A stretch of DNA of 33,386 nucleotides from Pseudonocardiales bacterium (GTDB taxonomy: Bacteria > Actinomycetota > Actinomycetes > Mycobacteriales > Jatrophihabitantaceae). The notes beneath the pieces were generated by a model. The model saw nothing but the letters and a program-made list of their open reading frames with translations. It was not told the origin of the DNA and did no database searches. Shown one piece after another: positions 15,450-22,634 of this stretch. The stretch is from NCBI GenBank assembly GCA_003243915.1, contig QHCC01000045.1, positions 1-33,386 on the forward strand, given 5' to 3'. How positions within the stretch are numbered: the stretch's first letter is position 1; every line of letters begins with the position of its first letter. The position numbers and the translations under genes are program-made.

Positions 15450-16134
15450 CCGTCCGTACACGCTGCTGAGCTGCGGCATGTCGATCGACGGCTACCTGGG
15501 CAACGCGACCGAGGAGCGCCTCGAACTGTCCAACGACGCCGACTTCGACCGCGTGGACGACGTGCGCGCGGACTGCGACGCCATCCTGGTGGGCGCAAGC
15601 ACTATTCGAAACGACAACCCGCGGCTACTCGTGCGCTCGCAGGCGCGACGTGACAAGCGGGTGGCTCGCGGGCTCGACCCGTCGCCGATCAAGGTGACCG
15701 TGACCGGGCGAGCGGAGCTGGATCCGTGCGCGGACTTCTTCACCGCCGGCGAAAGCGAGAAATTGGTCTACTGCGCGAGCGCGACGGTGGCCGACGCGTG
15801 CGCCCGGCTCGGGCAGGTGGCGACCGTGATCGACGGGGGCGAGCCGGTCGACATGCGCCGGCTCAGCGAGGACCTCGGCGCGCGGGGCGTGCAGCGGCTG
15901 ATGGTGGAGGGCGGCGGCACGGTGCACACCCAGTTCCTGACCGATGACCTGGCCGACGAGCTGCACCTGGTCGTCGCGCCGTTCTTCGTCGGCGACTCCC
16001 GGGCCCGACGGTTCGTCGACGACGGGCGATTCCCCTGGAACCCGGACCGCCGCGCAACGCTGGCCGGCGTTCGCCAGATCGGTGACGTGGTGCTGCTGCG
16101 CTATGCGCTCTCGTCGCGGTTCTGCGCGGACTGA
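15442..16134 (+). CDS. RibD C-terminal-type (dihydrofolate-reductase-like) reductase
   Basis: The 230-residue protein has GMSIDGYLGNATEERLELS, AILVGASTIRNDNPRLLVR and late LMVEGGGTVHTQFL. These motifs belong to the RibD reductase domain that reduces the ribose of the diaminopyrimidine riboflavin precursor with NADPH. There is no deaminase domain. GTG 15442 overlaps the previous gene by 8 bp and has GGAAGG upstream. A GTP cyclohydrolase II gene follows 13 bp later, so the natural inference is that it reduces the cyclohydrolase product or a derivative. Confidence 0.87.
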   Translation: MADRPYTLLSCGMSIDGYLGNATEERLELSNDADFDRVDDVRADCDAILVGASTIRNDNPRLLVRSQARRDKRVARGLDPSPIKVTVTGRAELDPCADFFTAGESEKLVYCASATVADACARLGQVATVIDGGEPVDMRRLSEDLGARGVQRLMVEGGGTVHTQFLTDDLADELHLVVAPFFVGDSRARRFVDDGRFPWNPDRRATLAGVRQIGDVVLLRYALSSRFCAD

Positions 16135-16147
16135 CCGAGGAGACCCG

Positions 16148-16894
16148 ATGCCGCGAGACCTCCCACGCGCGACGATCCGCACCCAGGTGACATTGCCGTT
16201 GCGCTTTGTCGACGGATACGCGACGACCGCGCGCGTGTTCAGCTTCGAGGGACTCGTCGACGGCCGGGAACATCTCGCGTTCGGACTCGGCGACCGGGCC
16301 GGCGTGGTCCGCCCGGACGAGCCCGGTGGCCCAGCGCCCCTCGTCCGGCCGCACAGCGAGTGCCTGACCGGCGATGTCTTCGGCAGCCAGCGGTGCGACT
16401 GCGGCCCGCAGATGCGCGAAGCCGTCGAGCGCATCGCCGACGCGGGTGGATTCCTGTTGTACCTGCGGCAGGAGGGACGTGGAATCGGCCTGTACGCCAA
16501 GCTCGACGCCTACGCGCTGCAGGACGCGGGGCTGGACACCTACGAGGCAAACCTGATGCTCGGCTTCGCCGAGGACGAGCGGGACTACACCCCCGCGGCG
16601 CAGATGCTGCTGGCGCTGGGAGTGACGCGGATGGCCCTGCTGAGCAACAACCCGGACAAGGCCGCACAGCTCGAACGGCTCGGGGTGAGCGTGACCGAGC
16701 AGGTGCCGACGGGCATCCACGTGTCAGCGGCCAACGCGTCCTACCTGGCGACAAAGGCCCGACACGGTGCCCACACGCTCGACGTCTCACGCGCCGGGCC
16801 GCGCGCGCAGTGGCCGACCGGAGCCTGTGGACCGCACGAGCGGTCCAGGGCGCCCTCGGCGGGTATTGCTGCCATAGGCGAGGTCGGCTGCTGA
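16148..16894 (+). CDS. ribA: GTP cyclohydrolase II
   Basis: This 248-residue stand-alone GCH II lacks a RibB domain. Zinc cysteines C72, C83 and C85 are visible in SECLTGDVFGSQRCDCG, and the guanine/phosphate binding region RQEGRGIGL (107-115) is intact. Tyr122 in KLDAYALQD aligns with Tyr105 of E. coli RibA. The paralogue SCO6655 of S. coelicolor is reported, as I recall, to have Met at this position and to stop at the formylated intermediate, so this protein should do the full reaction. ATG 16148 has GAGGAG at 16137-16142. The last 30 residues (GACGPHERSRAPSAGIAAIG) look like a low-complexity extension. It is the last gene of the cluster. Confidence 0.9.
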   Translation: MPRDLPRATIRTQVTLPLRFVDGYATTARVFSFEGLVDGREHLAFGLGDRAGVVRPDEPGGPAPLVRPHSECLTGDVFGSQRCDCGPQMREAVERIADAGGFLLYLRQEGRGIGLYAKLDAYALQDAGLDTYEANLMLGFAEDERDYTPAAQMLLALGVTRMALLSNNPDKAAQLERLGVSVTEQVPTGIHVSAANASYLATKARHGAHTLDVSRAGPRAQWPTGACGPHERSRAPSAGIAAIGEVGC

Positions 16895-17030
16895 GCTGAC
16901 CCGGAGTTGAACAGGCCGCCTTCCTACATCGCGTCTCGAGTGAACCGACCTAGCGGCTCTGCCGTGCTCCTGGTGGACAGGCTCTGCGCTGATGGCAGGG
17001 CAATGACCAACTCCTGCGGAGCGAGGCACG

Positions 17031-17510
17031 GTGTTTGCGATGGGTACTCGAGGCCGGTTGGCGATCCGCGCGGCGCTAACGGTGATCGTGGTGGCGGGTC
17101 TTGTGGTGGACGCCTACGTGCATCTTGATCTGGCGTCCGCATTCAAGAACGTCAAGTCGAGCACGCTGAGCGAGGCTGACCTGTTCCGCGCCGAAGCTGT
17201 CGCGGCGGCGCTCGCAGCAGCTGCCGTGCTGGTCCGGCCACGTCGTTACACCGCGGCGTTCGCGTTCCTGGTCGCCGTGGCGGGAACGGTGGCGGTGCTG
17301 CTCTACCGCTACGTCGACGTTGGGGCATTCGGTCCGTTCCCGGACATGTACGACCCCTTCTGGGCCCCGGCGAAGAAGACACTGAGTGCGGTAGCCGAAG
17401 CGGCCGCTGCGCTGGCAGCGCTGGTTCTGCTGGTCATACTCCACGTGCAGGCCCGGGGGACCGCTCAGGCGTCCGCGGCCGGGAGGGCCTCCACGCGGAT
17501 CAGCGGGTGA
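17031..17510 (+). CDS. Small four-helix membrane protein, unknown function
   Basis: This 159-residue protein has membrane segments at about 10-32, 54-70, 74-96 and 118-139. YRYVDVGAFGPFPDMYDPFW is exposed between the third and fourth. I recognise no enzyme motif. The charged N-terminus MGTRGRLAIRA suggests an inside orientation. GTG 17031 has AGG five bases upstream and ATG 17040 is an alternative. The region 16895-17030 in front contains nothing I can annotate. A strong hairpin after the gene ends its transcript and that of the convergent catalase. Confidence 0.75.
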   Translation: MFAMGTRGRLAIRAALTVIVVAGLVVDAYVHLDLASAFKNVKSSTLSEADLFRAEAVAAALAAAAVLVRPRRYTAAFAFLVAVAGTVAVLLYRYVDVGAFGPFPDMYDPFWAPAKKTLSAVAEAAAALAALVLLVILHVQARGTAQASAAGRASTRISG

Positions 17511-17562
17511 GCGGGTCAGCGGATGAGCGCAGGGAGCTCCTCGCAGAACGTCGCCGATAGGC

Positions 17563-17600
17563 GTCGGCAGGCGTGCCACAGGGGTGGCACGCCTGCCGAC
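17563..17600. terminator. Bidirectional hairpin terminator, 17-bp perfect stem
   Basis: Positions 17563-17579 and 17584-17600 are perfect inverse complements around the loop AGGG. TTTC follows on the plus strand. It lies between convergent genes ending at 17510 and 17710. A long U-run is missing, as is common in high-GC actinobacteria. Confidence 0.75.
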
Positions 17601-17709
17601 TTTCAGCGCCAAACGCGACCGTTCGGTGGGCGGAACGAGCCCGCTCTGCGCCTCGTCCGTATCGATCCGTGCGGTGCGACTCTCAGCGCAGTGCCGCACG
17701 CATGATCGC

Positions 17710-19233
17710 TCAGGCCTTGGCCTGCATGCTCGAGCGGGCCGGGTTGCCCTGCTCCCCGGCCTTGGGGTCCGTCTCGTCCTTCTTGGCACTGACGCCGGCC
17801 TCGATCCGATCGCCGAGGTCCTTGTCGACATTGCGCCAGTATTCAAACGCCCGCTGCAGGACGGGGTCGCTGACGCCGTTGAGCAGATGGCCGACGACGT
17901 TGTTGACCAGGCGCTCGCGTGCCGCGTCGTCGAGCACCTCGCGGACCAGCGTGCCGGGCTGGCCCCAGTCGTCGTCCTCGGGGTGCGGCGTGTAGGCGGC
18001 GCGCACCATCTCACCGTCGGAGTGCCAGCGGCCGCCGTCGTCGGTGAGCTCGGGCTGGGCCTTCGGGCCGCCGTAGGAGTTGGGGGCATAGACGGGGTCA
18101 GTGACGTTCTGCACCCGCATGGCGCCGTCCTTGGAATAGCTGTGCACCGGCACTCTCGGCGTGTTCACCGGGATCTGCCGGTAGTTCACTCCGAGCCGCG
18201 CGCGGTGCGCGTCGGAGTAGCTGAAGCCGCGGGCGAGCAGCATCTTGTCCGGCGACAACCCGGTGCCGGCCACCACGTTGTTCGGCTCGAACGCGGCCTG
18301 CTCCATCTCGGTGTGGTAGTCGGTGACGTTACGGTTGAGAGTCAGCCGGCCGACCTCGTGCAGTGGGTAGTCGCCGTGCGGCCAGACCTTGGTGAGGTCG
18401 AACGGGTTGAACCGGTAGGTCTTGGCGTCCTCGAACGGCATGATCTGCATCCGCAGCGTCCAGCTCGGGAACTCCCCGGCCTCGATGTGGTCGTACAGGT
18501 CGCGCTGGTGGTAGTCGGTGTCGGCCGAGGCCATCTGATCGCCCTCGTCCTGGGTGAAGAATTCGACGCCCTGGTCGGTCTTGAAGTGGTACTTCACCCA
18601 GAACCGCTCGCCCTCGGCATTGATCCACAGGTAGGTGTGGCTGGAGTAGCCGTTCATGTGCCGCCACGTCCGCGGAATGCCCCGGTCGCCCATCAGCCAG
18701 GTGACCTGGTGCGCCGATTCCGGCGAGAGCGTCCAGAAATCCCACTGCATGTCGTGGTCTCGCAGGTTGTTCGCCGCGCGCCGTTTCTGCGAGCGGATGA
18801 AGTGCTGGAACTTCATCGGGTCCTTGATGAAGAACACCGGAGTGTTGTTGCCGACGATGTCGAGATTGCCCTCGCTGGTGTAGAACTTGATCGCGAAACC
18901 GCGGGGGTCACGCCAGGTGTCCGGGCTGCCCCGTTCCCCCGCGACGGTCGAGAAGCGGATGAGCACGTCGGTCGCGGCGCCAGCCTGGAACACCGCGGCC
19001 CGGGTATACGCGCTGACGTCCTGCGTGACCTCGAATGTGCCGAACGCGCCGCCGCCCTTCGCATGCGGCTGGCGCTCCGGGATGCGCTCGCGGTTGAAAT
19101 TGGCCATCTGCTCGATCAGGTAGTGGTCCTGCAGCAGCAGCGGGCCGTCCGGCCCGACAGACAGCGAGTGCTCGTCGCTCGCGACGGGCACGCCGGCGTC
19201 GGTGGTGGTCGGACGAGATTCTGGTGTAGTCAC
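17710..19233 (-). CDS. katA: Monofunctional heme catalase
   Basis: This 507-residue clade-type catalase has catalytic His57 in [16 protein letters not shown], distal Asn130 in [13 protein letters not shown], and heme-ligand Tyr339 with Arg335 in [14 protein letters not shown]. It breaks down hydrogen peroxide in the cytoplasm. The start at GTG 19233 has GGAG about seven bases upstream. The Fur-type regulator ends 34 bp upstream on the same strand, an arrangement seen with peroxide-sensing FurA and katG or katA in actinobacteria. The C-terminal tail [11 protein letters not shown] is short and charged. The length fits small-subunit catalases. Confidence 0.95.
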   Translation of the reverse strand: MTTPESRPTTTDAGVPVASDEHSLSVGPDGPLLLQDHYLIEQMANFNRERIPERQPHAKGGGAFGTFEVTQDVSAYTRAAVFQAGAATDVLIRFSTVAGERGSPDTWRDPRGFAIKFYTSEGNLDIVGNNTPVFFIKDPMKFQHFIRSQKRRAANNLRDHDMQWDFWTLSPESAHQVTWLMGDRGIPRTWRHMNGYSSHTYLWINAEGERFWVKYHFKTDQGVEFFTQDEGDQMASADTDYHQRDLYDHIEAGEFPSWTLRMQIMPFEDAKTYRFNPFDLTKVWPHGDYPLHEVGRLTLNRNVTDYHTEMEQAAFEPNNVVAGTGLSPDKMLLARGFSYSDAHRARLGVNYRQIPVNTPRVPVHSYSKDGAMRVQNVTDPVYAPNSYGGPKAQPELTDDGGRWHSDGEMVRAAYTPHPEDDDWGQPGTLVREVLDDAARERLVNNVVGHLLNGVSDPVLQRAFEYWRNVDKDLGDRIEAGVSAKKDETDPKAGEQGNPARSSMQAKA

Positions 19234-19266
19234 GCGGAACTCCTTCAGTAGGGAGCGAGGCTCCTG

Positions 19267-19680
19267 TTACAGCTGACAGTTCGGGCACAGTCCCCAGAAC
19301 ACGACTTCGGCCTCGTCGACCGTGTAGCCGGCGTCGTCGCTCGGCGTGAGGCAGGGACGGGCCCCAGTGGCGCAGTCGAGATCGGTCGTGCGTCCGCAGG
19401 CGCGGCAGACGAGATGATGGTGGTTGTCGCCGGTCCGGGTCTCGAACAGGGCGGGTAATCCGGCCGGCTCGATCTGCCGGACCAGGCCGGCGTCGACGCA
19501 CGCGGCGAGCACGTCGTAGACGGCTTGCTTCGAGACCTTGCCCAGCCTTGCCGTGACCTGCTGGCTCACCAGGTCGGCGGTGGCATGCGGGTGTTCGACA
19601 AGGACGTCGAGGACTGCGGTGCGCGGCCTCGTGACGCGTAGACCAGCCTCACGCAACGCGGTTTCCGACCAGGCACCCAT
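19267..19680 (-). CDS. Fur-family peroxide-type regulator
   Basis: This 137-residue protein has a winged-helix DNA-binding part (LRVTRPRTAVLDVLVEHPHA, SKQAVYDVLAACVDAGLV), a metal site with His87-89 in DNHHHLVCRACG, and structural zinc cysteines C92/C95 and C132/C135. Location in front of katA argues for a CatR/FurA/PerR-like peroxide sensor rather than an iron-uptake regulator. ATG 19680 fits the family N-terminus, and an extended upstream frame is out of family. A ribosome site is weak (GACGGG). The 83 bp upstream probably contain the self-regulated promoter, but I could not define a Fur box. Confidence 0.9.
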   Translation of the reverse strand: MGAWSETALREAGLRVTRPRTAVLDVLVEHPHATADLVSQQVTARLGKVSKQAVYDVLAACVDAGLVRQIEPAGLPALFETRTGDNHHHLVCRACGRTTDLDCATGARPCLTPSDDAGYTVDEAEVVFWGLCPNCQL

Positions 19681-19763
19681 CCCGTCAAACCTCGCACCGT
19701 TTCTGGAACGAGTCAAGTCATTGCCTGCTTCCGGTTGCCCTGCGATCCCGGCAGATCCCGTTG

Positions 19764-19955
19764 TCACGGGAGTTCTTGGTCGAGTTGCCGGCGCGCGAGC
19801 TCGCCCAGGGTGGCCAGGCCGCGCCTGACTTGTTTGCTGATCGCTACCTGGTCCTCGCCGAGGGTGTCCTGCAGGTTCGCGGTCAACCACAGCGTGGCGA
19901 AGCCGTGCGAGAAGGACCATCCGGCCGCGGCGACGGGAGGTTCCACGATGTCAAT
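19764..19955 (-). pseudogene. TetR regulator remnant (C-terminal fragment)
   Basis: The minus-strand frame reads GWSFSHGFATLWLTANLQD followed by about thirty residues, ending in ARRQLDQELP. This matches the C-terminal ligand-binding helix of many TetR-family proteins, in which a W-x-x-x-H-G-F/L segment is typical. No helix-turn-helix domain or start precedes it, and the upstream frame runs into the MmcQ-like gene. I read it as the tail of a TetR gene whose 5' part was lost. Confidence 0.6.
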
Positions 19956-20298
19956 GTGCGGCGTCCCAGGACTTGACGAGTGTCCTTGGTGCGCGCAGGC
20001 GCCAGGACTCGGTAACGAGCTCGCTCGCTTCGTTGACGTCAATCGTCTCGAGACGAACCAGCAGGATCGGCGTGCCGTCGTAATGGCCCGTGGTAAAGAA
20101 TCGCTGCGGTTCGGATGCGATCATTGCGACCTTTTCTTCCTCTGACGAGACCCACACGACGAGCGCTTCGGGCGCCTCGCGGATCCAGGCGAACATCCGC
20201 GGCGTGGTCCGCCAGGAGGGCCGACCGCCGAATGATGCCTGCTCGTACGCTCCCGGGAGGCTTGCGGCAATGCGGCGAACGTCGTCATGGGAAATCAC
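19951..20298 (-). CDS. MmcQ/YjbR family protein
   Basis: The 115-residue protein contains VISHDDVRRIAASLPGAYEQ, FGGRPSWRTTPRMFAWI and FFTTGHYDGTPILLVRLETI, then WRLRAPRTLVKSWDAAH. This is the CyaY-like double-wing fold of the MmcQ/YjbR family, often annotated as DNA-binding with little proof. GTG 20296-20298 is the start. TACGGT lies six bases upstream without a ribosome site, so a leaderless transcript is likely. It is upstream of the TetR remnant and convergent with nothing close by. The spacer to the adenosyltransferase (20299-20381) has no gene. Confidence 0.85.
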   Translation of the reverse strand: MISHDDVRRIAASLPGAYEQASFGGRPSWRTTPRMFAWIREAPEALVVWVSSEEEKVAMIASEPQRFFTTGHYDGTPILLVRLETIDVNEASELVTESWRLRAPRTLVKSWDAAH

Positions 20299-20310
20299 CG
20301 CACAACCGTA
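20299..20310 (-). promoter_or_regulatory. Putative leaderless -10 element of the MmcQ-like gene
   Basis: On the minus strand TACGGT (20310-20305) is followed by six bases and GTG at 20298. Confidence 0.45.
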
Positions 20311-20381
20311 TCCGCGACCCGTCAGCTCAGCTCGAAGGCCCGCGAAGTCGGGCCGGCATCGCGCTGCACCCGCGTCACGGG

Positions 20382-20963
20382 TCAGCGACCACTGCGTTCG
20401 CCGCCGGGCTTCCAGAGCACATCGCCGTCAGGGTTCGCGACGCGGGAGAGGATGAACAGCAGGTCCGAGAGCCGGTTCAGGTAGAGCAGGGCAGCACGGT
20501 TGGTGTGCTCGGGATCGGCCTGCATGAGCAGCCAGGCGCTGCGTTCGGCCCGTCGTGAGATGGTGCGGGCCTGGTGCAGCAGGGCGGCGCCCACCGTGCC
20601 GCCGGGCAGGATGAAGCTGGCGAGCTTGGGCAGGTCGGCATTGAACTCGTCGCACCAACCCTCGAGGCGCTCGACGTAGTCGTCGGTGACCCGCAGCGGC
20701 GGGTACTGCGGATCGGGCACGACCGGGGTGCATAGATCTGCCCCGACGTCGAACAGATCGTTCTGGATCCTGGTGAGCACCGCGGCCACCGGGTCGGGCA
20801 GCCCGCCCAGCGCCAGGGCGACGCCGATCGCGGCGTTGGTCTCGTCGCAGTCGGCAAAGGCGCCGACCCGCGGGTCGGTCTTGGCCACGCGCGACATGTC
20901 ACCCAGGGCGGTCGACCCGTCGTCGCCGGTCCTGGTGTAAATGCGGGTCAGGTGAACGGCCAT
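20382..20963 (-). CDS. Cob(I)alamin adenosyltransferase, PduO type
   Basis: This 193-residue enzyme adenosylates reduced cobalamin with ATP to make coenzyme B12. The N-terminal ATP site reads RIYTRTGDDGSTALGD, followed by DETNAAIGVALAL, the long helical bundle including LPGGTVGAALLHQARTISRR, and NRLSDLLFILSR near the end. The C-terminus LWKPGGERSGR matches the remnant at 2932-2959. ATG 20963 has TATCGT six bases upstream and no ribosome site. It supplies the cofactor for the ethylmalonyl-CoA mutase encoded at 24463. Divergence from murA over 22 bp makes both promoters share sequence. Confidence 0.93.
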   Translation of the reverse strand: MAVHLTRIYTRTGDDGSTALGDMSRVAKTDPRVGAFADCDETNAAIGVALALGGLPDPVAAVLTRIQNDLFDVGADLCTPVVPDPQYPPLRVTDDYVERLEGWCDEFNADLPKLASFILPGGTVGAALLHQARTISRRAERSAWLLMQADPEHTNRAALLYLNRLSDLLFILSRVANPDGDVLWKPGGERSGR

Positions 20964-20985
20964 GACCGGACGATAGCCTGGCTCG
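20964..20985. promoter_or_regulatory. Overlapping divergent leaderless promoters of adenosyltransferase and murA
   Basis: Only 22 bp separate ATG 20963 (minus) and GTG 20986 (plus). TATCGT on the minus strand (20975-20970) is six bases from the ATG. TAGCCT on the plus strand (20974-20979) is six bases from the GTG. The two -10 elements overlap by two bases, so the -35 regions lie inside the opposite coding sequence. Confidence 0.55.
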
Positions 20986-22266
20986 GTGCAGGTATTGCGA
21001 GTTACCGGCGGCGCGCGACTAGCCGGCCAGGTCGAGGTGGGCGGCGCCAAGAACAGCGTGCTCAAGCTGATGGCAGCCGCGCTTCTTGCGACCGGCGAGA
21101 CGACGGTTGGCAACCTGCCGGCGATCTCCGACGTCTTGATCATGCACGAACTCCTCGAACGCCTCGGGTGCGAGGTCCGCGAGTCCGGCGACGGCATCGT
21201 CGACCAGGTCTGTATCAATACCCCAGCCGTACCCATGTGGGAGGCGCCCTACGAGCTGGTGCGCAAGATCCGCGGCTCGATCTGCGTGCTGGGGCCGCTG
21301 CTGGCCCGCACCGGACGAGCGAAGGTCGCCCTGCCGGGCGGCGATGCGATCGGATCGCGCCCGCTGGACATGCACTTCGCCGGATTGGAGCGAATGGGTG
21401 CCGAGGTGCGCGTCGAGCACGGGTACGTGCTCGCCGACGCCCCCGAGCTGCGCGGCGCGACGATCTGGCTCGACTTCCCCAGCGTCGGTGCCACCGAAAA
21501 CATCCTCACGGCCGCGGTGCTGGCCAAGGGGACCACGGTCATCGACAACGCTGCGCGGGAACCGGAGATCGTGGACCTCTGCCAGATGCTGCTGTCGATG
21601 GGCGCAGAGATCGGCGGTGTCGGCTCGTCGACCCTGGAGATCACCGGCGTCGAGGCATTGGCACCGACGACCCACCACGCCGTCGCCGACCGTATCGTCG
21701 CGGGCACCTGGGCGATCGCGGCCGTCGCGACCCGCGGCGACGTCACGGTGCTGGGCGCGGATCCGGCGCATCTGGAGATCGCCCTCGACAAGCTGGTCCG
21801 GGCCGGTGCCGCGGTGGACGCCCGTGCTGACGGCTTCCGGATCGCGATGGCCGAGCGCCCCCGGAGTTTCGACGTGGTGACGCTGCCCTATCCCGGGCTG
21901 GCGAGCGACCTGCAGCCGCAGGCAATCGCCTTGCTCGCTGTCGCCGAGGGCACCGCGATGATCACCGAGAACATCTTCGAAGCGCGTTTCATGTTCTGCG
22001 ACGAGATCGCCCGGATGGGCGCGGACGTGCGCACCGACGGCCACCACGCGGTGGTCCGCGGTCGTGAACGGCTATCCGGAGCGCCGGTGCGCGCCACCGA
22101 CATCCGCGCCGGAGTCGGCCTCGTCATCGCCGGCCTGGTGGCCGACGGGGTGACCGAGGTGGCCGAGGTCCACCACATCGATCGCGGCTACGTGCGCTTC
22201 GAGGAGACATTGCGGGCCCTGGGCGCAGACGTCGTGCGCACGCAGTCCGCGACGTTCGGAGGATGA
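20986..22266 (+). CDS. murA: UDP-N-acetylglucosamine enolpyruvyl transferase, Asp-type active site
   Basis: This 426-residue enzyme catalyses the first committed step of peptidoglycan synthesis, adding enolpyruvate to UDP-GlcNAc. It shows [13 protein letters not shown] (Lys22/Asn23 substrate contacts), [24 protein letters not shown] and [17 protein letters not shown]. The position of E. coli Cys115 is Asp120 (codon at 21343-21345, in [13 protein letters not shown]), as in mycobacterial MurA. This variant is known to be insensitive to fosfomycin. GTG 20986 aligns with family starts. It is the conserved neighbour of the adenosyltransferase. Confidence 0.96.
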   Translation: MQVLRVTGGARLAGQVEVGGAKNSVLKLMAAALLATGETTVGNLPAISDVLIMHELLERLGCEVRESGDGIVDQVCINTPAVPMWEAPYELVRKIRGSICVLGPLLARTGRAKVALPGGDAIGSRPLDMHFAGLERMGAEVRVEHGYVLADAPELRGATIWLDFPSVGATENILTAAVLAKGTTVIDNAAREPEIVDLCQMLLSMGAEIGGVGSSTLEITGVEALAPTTHHAVADRIVAGTWAIAAVATRGDVTVLGADPAHLEIALDKLVRAGAAVDARADGFRIAMAERPRSFDVVTLPYPGLASDLQPQAIALLAVAEGTAMITENIFEARFMFCDEIARMGADVRTDGHHAVVRGRERLSGAPVRATDIRAGVGLVIAGLVADGVTEVAEVHHIDRGYVRFEETLRALGADVVRTQSATFGG

Positions 22267-22305
22267 GCTGCTCGCTCAGCGCTCACCCGGCCTGATCGAA
22301 GGCCA

Positions 22306-22617
22306 CTAGGGCCCGAGCAGGAGGCGTGCGCGGTCGGCATCGCCGTGAAATACCAGCACGTCCATGGTCCCGTCGCGCCGCCGAGACATCGACGAGCGGA
22401 TGTCGGACTCACCCAGAACCGCCCGGTGTCGCAAGGCATCCGTGCGGGGGACACCGCTGGCGATCACCGTGAGCAGGCCGAGTTCTGGGGAGTCGGATGC
22501 GTCGACGGGCCGGCCCGAGCGCCGCCGCGGCGACCGGAAGACCCACCGCGTCAGGAGTGCGAGGATTCCGACCGCGATCAACGCGGTGACCTCCGGCGAG
22601 ATGTCGTAGGGGCCCAC
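22306..22617 (-). CDS. Small single-pass membrane protein
   Basis: This 103-residue protein has one strong membrane segment (VTALIAVGILALLTRWVF, about 10-27). A basic region RSPRRRSGRP follows, then a soluble tail with LGLLTVIASGVPRTDALRHR and TMDVLVFHGDADRARLLLG. The basic residues after the helix suggest that the tail is cytoplasmic. The tail resembles hypothetical proteins near murA in some actinobacteria, but I cannot assign a function. The start is GTG 22617. It is convergent with murA, with 39 bp between them. Confidence 0.7.
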   Translation of the reverse strand: MGPYDISPEVTALIAVGILALLTRWVFRSPRRRSGRPVDASDSPELGLLTVIASGVPRTDALRHRAVLGESDIRSSMSRRRDGTMDVLVFHGDADRARLLLGP

Positions 22618-22634
22618 GCCGACATCATCCCCGC

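Noticed and set aside
16148-16894. Possibility that the GTP cyclohydrolase is a formyl-retaining variant
   Set aside because: The tyrosine expected for the complete reaction is present at residue 122.
17584-19251. 555-codon plus-strand frame antisense to the catalase gene
   Set aside because: Catalase motifs are complete on the minus strand. The antisense frame is a by-product of high GC codon bias.
22289-22304. Hairpin GGCCT/AGGCC between murA and the convergent small gene
   Set aside because: The five-base stem is too weak to call a terminator.
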